DNA of 14,008 bases from Dysgonamonadaceae bacterium (GTDB lineage Bacteria > Bacteroidota > Bacteroidia > Bacteroidales > Azobacteroidaceae): assembly GCA_031276105.1 (NCBI GenBank), contig JAISNS010000300.1:1-14008 (forward strand), in the 5' to 3' direction. The notes beneath the pieces were generated by a model. The model made no database searches and was not told the origin of the DNA. It saw nothing but the letters and a program-made list of their open reading frames with translations. A program made the position numbers and the translations under genes. This document shows positions 8,322 through 13,915 of this stretch, one piece after another; the stretch's first letter is position 1, and each line of letters starts with the position of its first letter.

Positions 8322-10190
8322 TCACTCCTTTTTTTCCGTGTTTCGTTCCGACAGCATTTTCTTTACTTCTTCTTTGGCCTGTTCGCGCGATTTGGTAAAG
8401 ATTTTATAGATGCGATCCGTGTCAAACTTTTCGCTACGGTCGTAAGTATAAATGCCGTTCTTTTCGAGTTCAACATCCACAATTTGCGTATAGCAAAATC
8501 CGTCGATGTGGTCTAAACTCAGGATTACATTGACCTGTTCTTCCAGCCGGCTGTAAAATTCTTCGAGCGTTTTGGGCGGTTCGCCGTATCCCCAAAACTC
8601 TTTCTGATCGCTGACTTCGGGGGTTTTCATTTCCTTTATCCACTGAATACCGCCAAATTCGTCTATCATATAGGCTTCGCCTTTGTAGGGGGCGCTTTTT
8701 TCGGGACGGCGAACGCGCGGCTGTCCTTCTTCGCCGCCATAGAGTTGTTTGTGAAGTTCGACCGGGTCTTGCGTATAAATATGTTCCGCATAAATATCGG
8801 TAAATCCGGCATGATAACCGCCGCTTGCGCTGACTACCGGTCGGGAACGATCCATCCGTTTGGTTATGAAATACAAATCGTTGGTCAGGCGCGCCCGCTG
8901 TCCGTCCACATCGTCCATCCACGCTTCGTTCAGGGGCGACCAAGCCACGAGCGAGGGGGCGTTATAGTCGCGGGCAACACATTCTTCCCATTCGGTAATC
9001 ATGTTGCGGGCGGCGACGGGGTCGGTCCATCTTACTCCCCAACTGGCCGATTCGCCCCATGTCAGGTATCCCAGTTTGTCGGCCCAATAAAAATACCGCT
9101 GTTCAAATACTTTCTGATGCAGTCGGGCGCCGTTGAAGCCGGCTTTTTTGCCTAATTCGACGTCGCGTTTCAACTGATCGTCGTCGGGCGCCGTCCACTG
9201 TCCGTCGGGATAATATCCCTGATCGAGCACCAATCGCTGGTAATAGGGTTCATTATTGAGGTAAAACGTTTTTCCGCGCAGTTCGACCTTGCGCATTCCG
9301 GCATACGATTTCACGCGGTCGATAAGTTGTCCCTGTGAATCCCAAACCGAAAATTCAATATCATAAAGGAAAGGTGATTCGGGCGACCATGTTTTCGGGT
9401 TTTTCAATCGGGCGAAAACAAAAGCGCTGTTGTTGGCCGGCGTCCGTTGCGAAAACACTTCCTTTCCGTTGTCAAGAATACGGACTTGAAACGAAGTTTC
9501 GCGGTCTAAATCGTAAAAAACGGGTTCAAACACAAACTGTTTGTTGTCGAGGTCGGGAGTGATTCGGCAGTTTTTCAATCCGCCTTTTTCCACAGCTTCC
9601 AGCCAAACGGTTTGCCAGATACCGGTTACGCGGGTGTAAAGGCAACTGTACGAATAAAGGCGATGCGACTGTTTGCCGCTGGTTTGCCATCCGGAACGCA
9701 AATCGTCTTCCGCATAAACCACTAAATTGTTATCTGTTCCGGCTTTGACATAACCGCTTATGTCCACCGAAAAAGAAGAAGAACCGCCATAATGGACAAA
9801 AACCTGCGTTCCATTTATATAGATGGTGGACTTGTAATCCACTCCGCCGAAGTGGATGAAAATTCGTTTTCCGTCCCATTCCGCCGGAATGTTTATTTTG
9901 CGCTGATACCATGCAGCATTGATAAAATCTTTATAATCAACGCCTGACAACGGACTTTCCGGACAGAAAGGCACGATGATCGTTTTTTCAAGTTTTTCGG
10001 CGGTAAAAAGCGAACGTTCGATACCGCTTTTAGAGAAATCAAAATCAAAGCTCCACGTCCCATTCAAGTTTATCCAGTCTGTTCGTTCAAACTGCGGGCG
10101 AGGATATTCCGGGCGAGGAATTCCGGCTCCGGAACACATCAGGGTTGCCGTCAGAAACAATCCCCAAAACCAAACAAGTTTTCTATTCAT
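8322..10190 (-). CDS. Glycoside hydrolase family 2 enzyme (beta-galactosidase/beta-glucuronidase-like)
   Basis: This 622-aa exo-acting glycosidase has an N-terminal signal peptide (MNRKLVWFWGLFLTATLMCSG) and is probably periplasmic, trimming imported oligosaccharides. The mature start PRPEYPRPQFER..WINLNGTWSF and residues to about 200 (VDYKSTIYING, VTGIWQTVWLE) form the GH2 sugar-binding jelly roll. About 200-305 is the Ig-like middle domain. From about 306 follows the TIM barrel, with LVLDQGYYPDG, GARLHQKVF, SPLNEAW (general acid/base Glu about 422) and MIDEFGGIQW (nucleophile Glu about 511). Both catalytic residues are present. The protein is shorter than LacZ (about 1000 aa), lacks the large C-terminal domains and has no T9SS signal. 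I chose ATG 10190; an in-frame GTG at 10199 adds three residues. The exact substrate cannot be decided from the sequence. Confidence 0.92.
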   Translation of the reverse strand: MNRKLVWFWGLFLTATLMCSGAGIPRPEYPRPQFERTDWINLNGTWSFDFDFSKSGIERSLFTAEKLEKTIIVPFCPESPLSGVDYKDFINAAWYQRKINIPAEWDGKRIFIHFGGVDYKSTIYINGTQVFVHYGGSSSFSVDISGYVKAGTDNNLVVYAEDDLRSGWQTSGKQSHRLYSYSCLYTRVTGIWQTVWLEAVEKGGLKNCRITPDLDNKQFVFEPVFYDLDRETSFQVRILDNGKEVFSQRTPANNSAFVFARLKNPKTWSPESPFLYDIEFSVWDSQGQLIDRVKSYAGMRKVELRGKTFYLNNEPYYQRLVLDQGYYPDGQWTAPDDDQLKRDVELGKKAGFNGARLHQKVFEQRYFYWADKLGYLTWGESASWGVRWTDPVAARNMITEWEECVARDYNAPSLVAWSPLNEAWMDDVDGQRARLTNDLYFITKRMDRSRPVVSASGGYHAGFTDIYAEHIYTQDPVELHKQLYGGEEGQPRVRRPEKSAPYKGEAYMIDEFGGIQWIKEMKTPEVSDQKEFWGYGEPPKTLEEFYSRLEEQVNVILSLDHIDGFCYTQIVDVELEKNGIYTYDRSEKFDTDRIYKIFTKSREQAKEEVKKMLSERNTEKKE

Positions 10191-10231
10191 TATCTTCACT
10201 TTTTTTTAATTTATACAAAGAAAATCGTTTG

Positions 10232-10239
10232 CAAAAGTA
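10232..10239 (-). promoter_or_regulatory. Candidate PUL promoter -7 box (TACTTTTG)
   Basis: Read on the minus strand, TACTTTTG matches the Bacteroidota -7 consensus TAnnTTTG and lies about 42 nt upstream of the hydrolase start, implying a leader of roughly 35 nt. At the expected -33 position (about 10260-10263) the minus strand reads CCCG, not TTTG. This fits a promoter that depends on an activator bound at the direct repeats just upstream. Confidence 0.5.
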
Positions 10240-10260
10240 GCGTTCCGCCCGTTTAATTAC

Positions 10261-10294
10261 GGGTAAAATTGTGCAGAAAAAGGGTAAAATTGTG
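10261..10294 (-). promoter_or_regulatory. Two 13-bp direct repeats with 21-bp period upstream of the PUL promoter (probable activator site)
   Basis: GGGTAAAATTGTG occurs at 10261-10273 and again, identically, at 10282-10294 (CACAATTTTACCC on the minus strand), with start-to-start spacing of 21 bp. A degenerate third copy, GGGATAAAA, starts at 10302. The array begins at the expected -33 region of the candidate promoter and extends upstream. Direct half-sites about two helical turns apart next to a -33/-35 region are the known layout for AraC-type DNA-binding domains, including those of PUL hybrid two-component regulators. The identity of the regulator is inferred, and no regulator gene is in the window. 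Confidence 0.55.
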
Positions 10295-10366
10295 TTTTGG
10301 AGGGATAAAACAGCGTTTTTTTTGGATTTTCGCACCGGACTTCGGTTGAGGTAAAGGCTTTTTTAA

Positions 10367-10555
10367 ACTTTCCCCGTAGGAAGTTTTAATTTTCCGGGGA
10401 AATCGCGATCCTACCTTTCACAAAGGCTCCACGGGAATAAAGTCAATGGGAAACAGCAAGGTTTGATCCGCGCCGAAATAGAAAAAATCCGGGATGGATT
10501 AAAAAACACAGAAATTAAATTGCAAGAACTGTCAGCTTCTTTGCACAATGTTTAA
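10367..10555 (+). pseudogene. Headless fragment of a small regulator-like gene of Bacteroidales mobile elements
   Basis: An open frame from just after a stop at 10364-10366 to a TAA at 10553-10555 encodes about 62 residues but contains no ATG, GTG or TTG start before the conserved-looking part. The peptide includes SYLSQRLHGNKVNGKQQGL (from about 10409), followed by an amphipathic helix ending LQELSASLHNV. The SQRLHGxKVNGK motif recalls small DNA-binding-like proteins (DUF5053-like) carried by Bacteroidales mobile elements; this is from memory and unverified. A rho-independent terminator follows 30 nt later in the same direction, as expected for a real gene end. The missing start suggests deletion of the 5' part. 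It could also be an intact small gene with an unrecognised start, but no candidate codon was found. Confidence 0.45.
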
Positions 10556-10585
10556 CACGGTAATTTAAACTTTGTTCTTGTGCAT

Positions 10586-10612
10586 CCGCTCCCTGAAAAG
10601 AGCGGTTTTTTT
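10586..10612 (+). terminator. Rho-independent terminator
   Basis: The stem CCGCTC (10586-10591) pairs with GAGCGG (10600-10605) around an 8-nt loop, followed by seven T residues (10606-10612). It lies 30 nt after the stop of the truncated regulator-like frame and points the same way, so it marks the end of that ancestral gene. Confidence 0.75.
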
Positions 10613-10869
10613 ATTCCATTCCATTCCAAAAAAGTTATTTGCTACTTATTAAACTCTCTTTCATACCTGAAAATATTTACAGACCTTTGTCGAAAGCGGT
10701 TTTTTCCCGAAAAAATGAATACGGTAATAAAAAATTCAAACGTTCCACGCGGAGTATTTATGTAGCATATATGGGGGTTTCCTGTTTATATTTAATTGTA
10801 AAGCTTTGCTTTACAACATACATGTATTTAATTAACAAAATAAATTATTCATTTTAACAATTAACTCGT
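10613..10869. other. AT-rich gene-free stretch
   Basis: I find no convincing gene in this stretch. Short open frames exist (for example one ending at 10765) but show no recognisable motif or ribosome-binding context. The only clear structure is the perfect inverted repeat at 10796-10816. The base composition is much more AT-rich than the PUL, in line with the neighbouring accessory genes. Confidence 0.5.
10796..10816. repeat. Perfect 9-bp inverted repeat, 3-nt loop
   Basis: TTGTAAAGC (10796-10804), loop TTT, GCTTTACAA (10808-10816). There is no T-run on either side, so it is not a classical terminator. It could be an operator or a transcript hairpin upstream of the two-gene cassette, about 135 nt before the first start codon. 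Confidence 0.6.
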
Positions 10870-10877
10870 TACTTTTG
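10870..10877 (+). promoter_or_regulatory. Candidate -7 box (TACTTTTG) for the two-gene cassette
   Basis: TACTTTTG matches TAnnTTTG and is identical to the box ahead of the PUL hydrolase. It lies about 75 nt upstream of the 73-aa ORF start. No TTTG is found at the expected -33 spacing. This is moderate to weak evidence. Confidence 0.4.
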
Positions 10878-10951
10878 CACAATGAAAAGAATGATTACAC
10901 AACAAAAAAATGCTTCTTCGTTATATTAACAGGATGATTAAATATATACTT

Positions 10952-11173
10952 ATGACAGCAATCAAAAATACTAGGGGATTTATTAAAAATGGAGTTTCTG
11001 TTTTTTCTGACGCTTCCAAAGGAATTTACAGGCACTCGTTTCCAGAAATCGAAAGCATAAAATCGGAAATTCTCAACAAAGAGTTTGGTTCTTTTGCCGA
11101 AGACAGGAAGAATATGATAAGTGATCGAAAAATGATAGCATCAGACGTAAGAAAAGTTTTTTCAGAAATTTAA
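10952..11173 (+). CDS. Small hypothetical protein paired with a DUF2335-type membrane protein
   Basis: This 73-aa protein is soluble, highly charged and has no signal peptide or membrane helix. The C-terminal half is predicted helical, with spaced acidic/basic repeats (EDRKNMISDRKMIASDVRKVF, written here as a single helix of residues about 50-70). I chose ATG 10952; in-frame upstream ATGs at 10934 and 10910 would add 6 or 14 residues. The stop is 1 nt before the next start, so the two products are very likely translationally coupled and work together. I do not recognise a named family. I have an uncertain memory that small proteins with D-rich helical tails occur beside DUF2335 genes. Composition is AT-rich compared with the PUL genes. 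Confidence 0.7.
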   Translation: MTAIKNTRGFIKNGVSVFSDASKGIYRHSFPEIESIKSEILNKEFGSFAEDRKNMISDRKMIASDVRKVFSEI

Positions 11174-11174
11174 T

Positions 11175-11618
11175 ATGGCAAAATCGCAATTAAAAACAAC
11201 AGAAACACAAATAGCAACCACTGTAGCCAATGGGCGGCAGGTAGAAGAAACATTCACAATAGACGATACAAGCCTACCATCGCCGCAAGAACTAAACGAA
11301 TATAAATTAATTGACCCAAATATAATTTCATTCCTTTTAGAAACATCTAAAAAAGAGCAATTGCATAGGCACAAGATTGATATTGAGAAAGTGAAAATAG
11401 TAAAAAATGAAAGCAGAGTAGTTTTTTCCATTAATTGGTGGGGGATGTTTTTTGCCTTTCTTGTAATTGCTATTAGTATGGGGCTTTCTGCATATTTAAT
11501 TTCAATAGGTAAAGATATTATCGGCACTATATTTGGTGGAACATCCATAGTAATTGCAGCGTCAATTTTTATCAATAAGAAGTCAAACGAAAATAAAGGA
11601 AATTTAAAGAGAAATTAA
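11175..11618 (+). CDS. DUF2335-like inner-membrane protein
   Basis: This 147-aa protein has a soluble N-terminal part and two membrane helices. Residues 34-67 carry the family-like stretch LPSPQELNEYKLIDPNII with EQLHRHKI about 15 residues later, matching the DUF2335 pattern (P-x-E-x-L-x-x-Y, Pg, then EQxHR). Helices lie at about 87-109 (from NWWGMFFAFL) and 114-134, and the tail is basic and cytoplasmic (NKKSNENKGNLKRN). Function is unknown for the family; the two-helix hairpin with a cytosolic sensor-like part could suit a membrane effector, which is speculation. The gene starts 1 nt after the 73-aa gene and ends before a strong terminator, so the pair is a self-contained unit. The AT-rich composition suggests acquisition by transfer. 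Confidence 0.78.
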   Translation: MAKSQLKTTETQIATTVANGRQVEETFTIDDTSLPSPQELNEYKLIDPNIISFLLETSKKEQLHRHKIDIEKVKIVKNESRVVFSINWWGMFFAFLVIAISMGLSAYLISIGKDIIGTIFGGTSIVIAASIFINKKSNENKGNLKRN

Positions 11619-11643
11619 ACAAACCAGTATTTTCAGCACACAC

Positions 11644-11682
11644 AAAGGGCGGTAAATCCAACACAGATTTCACCGCCTTTTT
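11644..11682 (+). terminator. Strong rho-independent terminator after the DUF2335 cassette
   Basis: GGCGGT (11648-11653) plus AAATC pairs with GATTT and ACCGCC (11672-11677) around the loop CAACACA, with a single C bulge. Flanking AAA and TTT extend the stem, and a T5 run ends at 11682. It lies 26 nt after the DUF2335 stop. Confidence 0.85.
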
Positions 11683-11731
11683 CATGTCCGGGCGGCTTCC
11701 AAGTTCGGAGGTGATTTTATTTATATCGAGT

Positions 11732-12045
11732 ATGAAAAAATACATTTACCTTGGTTTATTTGTTTCCGCTTTGTTGTCTTACATCTATATCCAGTAGCGC
11801 GGGATTGACAACTTAAAAGCGGAGCGGGATACGTATAAGCAAAACACTTATATCCCCTGCTTTCCGACATCAAGTTGTACCGAACAACGGACAGTTTGCA
11901 GGTTGTTTCGATAACCGAACTTTCGTTAACGATTGACGAATACTGCAAACACCGGCAACAGGACTTGAAACTTATCGAAAACCTGAAGGTCAACAGGAAG
12001 CGCCTTCGGCAAATCATAACGGAACCCGAATACACGGATTGTTGA
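11732..12045 (+). pseudogene. Broken Rz/DUF6549-like membrane-anchored coiled-coil gene (phage or mobile-element lysis type)
   Basis: The frame starts MKKYIYLGLFVSALLSYIYIQ at 11732, an N-terminal membrane anchor, and then meets an in-frame TAG at 11795-11797. It continues as RGIDNLKAERDTYKQNT. Homology-like reading then shifts frame between about 11846 and 11857 and resumes as LLSDIKLYRTTDSLQVVS, followed by a charged helical region to the TGA at 12043-12045. The anchor plus KAERDTYxQNTxxLLSDI coiled coil recalls small Rz/spanin-like proteins (DUF6549) from Bacteroidales mobile elements and prophages; the family name is from memory. With one stop codon, one frameshift and apparently a truncated C-terminus, it is a decayed gene. 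It lies about 70 bp from the 3' end of ssrA, a usual integration spot. Confidence 0.7.
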
Positions 12046-12079
12046 GGCGGAGTTTGTAACGATTAGAAAGTAAAATATG

Positions 12080-12098
12080 AGTTATTTTTCAAATAACT
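12080..12098 (-). terminator. Weak AT-rich hairpin downstream of tmRNA
   Basis: AGTTATTT and AAATAACT form a perfect 8-bp palindrome with a 3-nt loop. On the minus strand it lies 16 nt beyond the tmRNA 3' end and is followed by a T-rich but not uninterrupted tract, so it may terminate or trim the tmRNA precursor. Confidence 0.4.
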
Positions 12099-12113
12099 TA
12101 ATCAATACTTTTG

Positions 12114-12508
12114 TGGAGTTGGAGGGAGTCGAACCCTCGTCCAAACGAGGAATTAATTTGCTTTCTACATGCTTATCCTTACTTTGGTTTTCGACTCAAT
12201 ACAAGACTAAGGCCACCGATATTGAGCTTATCCTCTTAATTTCGCTTGAAGTCCGAGGTTTACATCAAACTATCTTCGATATGGCTGCACCACCGTTTCG
12301 GTTTGCTTCGAAGCCAGAGCTCCGGGTGATGTCTCGTTCCGGCTCCTTGAGCCGGAATAAAGCTACAATCTACTATACTTCGATCAAGCAGCGAGAGCGT
12401 AATTATTTTCGCCAGTTAATTGTTTGTCATTCAAGATTAAAGCGCTGAACAACGATGCGCTGCATGCTTACAAACCACTTCTGCCCGCTGTCAAAACCGG
12501 TCAACCCC
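12114..12508 (-). ncRNA. ssrA: Transfer-messenger RNA (tmRNA)
   Basis: This RNA rescues stalled ribosomes by acting first as alanyl-tRNA and then as a short mRNA that tags the nascent chain for proteolysis. On the minus strand it begins GGGGTTGACCGGTTTTGACA and ends with the T-arm GAGGGTTCGACTCCCTC followed by CAACTCC and discriminator A. The 7-bp acceptor stem GGGGTTG/CAACTCC pairs fully, with one G-U. The conserved AAGCATGTAGAAAGC stretch precedes the tRNA-like end. The tag reading frame (12413-12384) encodes GENNYALAA and a stop. Length is about 395 nt, normal. The genome reads ACAA after the stem, so the CCA end is not fully encoded and must be completed by CCA-adding enzyme. Any protein frame called across this RNA is spurious. 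Confidence 0.97.
12384..12413 (-). other. tmRNA tag-peptide reading frame (GENNYALAA, stop)
   Basis: Read on the minus strand, GGC GAA AAT AAT TAC GCT CTC GCT GCT TGA gives GENNYALAA. The C-terminal ALAA is the usual degradation signal for ClpXP-type proteases. With the non-templated alanine the tag is AGENNYALAA. GEN/GETNYALAA tags are typical of Bacteroidales and support the assignment of the window. Confidence 0.95.
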
Positions 12509-12540
12509 ATGGTTTTAAGTATTGTTTGTTTTTTCCGGCG

Positions 12541-12548
12541 CAAAGATA
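12541..12548 (-). promoter_or_regulatory. Candidate -7 box (TATCTTTG) of ssrA
   Basis: Read on the minus strand, TATCTTTG matches TAnnTTTG exactly and lies 33 nt before the tmRNA 5' end. This would give a precursor with about 25 leader nucleotides to be removed. No TTTG -33 element is evident. Confidence 0.5.
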
Positions 12549-12680
12549 CATTTTTTTTTGGATTTCTATTCCTTTTTCTTGATGTTTATTTTTTGCTTTC
12601 TTGAAAATAAATTATGGAAAGCTATACATAAGCGATTTTCTACAACTACATACTTGATAGACATAATTAATATTTTTTGA

Positions 12681-12790
12681 GAGGAGTTGTCATCGCGGGC
12701 TTGACCCGCAATCCTCTGAAAATCAATGCACATTTTATAGGGGATCCCGCGTCAGGCGCGGGATGACACGCTTTTGAGACAGCCTCATAA
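12681..12790. repeat. Second copy of the dispersed palindromic repeat
   Basis: The right arm (12740-12787: GGGGATCCCGCGTC, GCGCGGGATGACA, CTTTTGAGAC, GCC, CAT) matches the right arm at 6290-6336 almost base for base, including outside the palindromic core. The left arm (TTGTCATCGCGGGCTTGACCCGCAAT, split around 12688-12712) is more diverged but keeps the inverted orientation. It lies in the 406-bp gap between ssrA and the glycosyltransferase gene. I see no gene elsewhere in that gap. Confidence 0.8.
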
Positions 12791-12812
12791 TTTTTAGGAA
12801 TGTGGAATTAAT

Positions 12813-12844
12813 TTTGGAAAAGCTGAATTTTTCATCTAATTTTG
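12813..12844 (+). promoter_or_regulatory. Candidate promoter of the glycosyltransferase gene
   Basis: TTTG at 12813-12816, a 20-nt spacer, then TAATTTTG at 12837-12844 match the Bacteroidota -33 TTTG / -7 TAnnTTTG layout with correct spacing. The implied start lies about 65 nt before the ATG at 12915. The upstream TTTG is itself part of another TAATTTTG (12809-12816), so a second, overlapping use is possible. Confidence 0.6.
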
Positions 12845-12914
12845 TAAACAATTTTGGATGGCGTTTTTTTACGTCGATTAAGTATAGTTTTTAGTTCTTA
12901 GCATTTAGTTTAAA

Positions 12915-13865
12915 ATGGATATTTCTATTGTTATTCCCTTATTGAATGAAGCCGAATCCCTTCCGGAAATGCATGAATGGATTAAACGCGTGATGGATAA
13001 AGAAGGTTTCAGCTATGAAATTTTGTTTGTTGATGATGGGAGCGTCGATTGTTCGTGGGCGGTTATCAAACGATTGAAAGAAAAATACCGCGAAGTGAAA
13101 GCGATCCGTTTCCGGAAAAATTACGGCAAGTCGCCGGCTTTGCACTGTGCTTTTCAACGAACGCAAGGTAATGTTGTCATCACAATGGATGCGGATTTGC
13201 AAGACAGTCCCGAAGAAATTCCCGAATTGTACCGGATGATTACAGAAGAGAAATACGATATGGTTTCGGGATGGAAAAAAAAGAGATATGATCCGATTAG
13301 CAAAACGCTTCCTACTAAATTGTTCAATGCAATCGCGCGGAAATTTTCGGGTATCCGGTTGCACGATTTCAATTGCGGGCTGAAAGCCTACAACAGGGAA
13401 GTGGTTAAAAACATTGAGATATACAACGATATGCACCGCTGGATTCCGTTTTTGTCCAAGAATGCCGGATTCACCAAAATCGGCGAGAAGGAAGTGCATC
13501 ATCAGGCAAGGAAATACGGGCAAACCAAATTCGGATTAGACCGGTTTACTAACGGTTATCTGGATTTATTTACCTTGTGGTTTTTATCCAAATTCGGGAA
13601 AAAACCCATGCACTTTTTCGGGTTAATCGGCAGTTTGATATTTATTGTCGGATTGGTAGCCATCCTCGGCGTAATCGGGATAAAAGCGTATGCTTTGTAT
13701 AAAGGCATTTTGGCGCCGCTCATAACGAATACACCCTATTTTTACATAGCCTTAACTTGTATGATTATTGGGACGCAATTGTTTTTGGCCGGATTTATTG
13801 GGGAATTGATTACTCGCAATGCCGCCGACAGGAATCAGTACAATATTGCTGAAGAATTAATATAG
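12915..13865 (+). CDS. Family 2 glycosyltransferase, DPM1/GtrB-like (polyprenyl-phosphate sugar transferase)
   Basis: This 316-aa enzyme probably transfers a sugar from a nucleotide donor to polyprenyl phosphate at the inner membrane, feeding envelope or glycoprotein glycan assembly. The GT-A domain begins MDISIVIPLLNEAESL. FVDDGS is at 38-43, RFRKNYGKSPAL at 65-75, the metal/nucleotide motif TMDADLQDSPEEIP at 90-103, and FNCGLKAYN at 152-160. Basic RKYGQTKFG at 199-207 is typical of the DPM1/GtrB/ArnC group. Two C-terminal membrane helices lie at about 232-258 and 275-298, as in GtrB-like members. The length is normal and the reading frame intact. It is followed after a 50-nt gap by a TolC-like gene on the same strand. 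The sugar and final acceptor are not deducible. Confidence 0.93.
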   Translation: MDISIVIPLLNEAESLPEMHEWIKRVMDKEGFSYEILFVDDGSVDCSWAVIKRLKEKYREVKAIRFRKNYGKSPALHCAFQRTQGNVVITMDADLQDSPEEIPELYRMITEEKYDMVSGWKKKRYDPISKTLPTKLFNAIARKFSGIRLHDFNCGLKAYNREVVKNIEIYNDMHRWIPFLSKNAGFTKIGEKEVHHQARKYGQTKFGLDRFTNGYLDLFTLWFLSKFGKKPMHFFGLIGSLIFIVGLVAILGVIGIKAYALYKGILAPLITNTPYFYIALTCMIIGTQLFLAGFIGELITRNAADRNQYNIAEELI

Positions 13866-13915
13866 ACCAATTTCAATGATTGCGGATTTAAAGTGAAAAA
13901 CATAACATGATTCAA

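Noticed and set aside
8322..10199. GTG start at 10199 for the GH2 gene
   Set aside because: The ATG at 10190 gives a cleaner signal peptide. The three extra residues add nothing recognisable.
10580..10857. Short open frames in 10580-10857
   Set aside because: They include the terminator hairpin, lack motifs and show no gene-like context.
11721..12035. Minus-strand 104-codon frame opposite the broken lysis-type gene
   Set aside because: The plus-strand reading gives a coherent anchor and coiled coil once two lesions are allowed, while the minus frame has no motif.
10200..12113. Duplicated tmRNA 3' end (attachment site)
   Set aside because: Scanning by eye for the GAGGGTTCGACTCCCTC core on both strands found no second copy in the window, so no att pair can be claimed.
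12077..12448. Plus-strand 123-codon open frame across 12077-12448
   Set aside because: It is the antisense of the tmRNA gene and its end. The RNA structure and tag explain the sequence.
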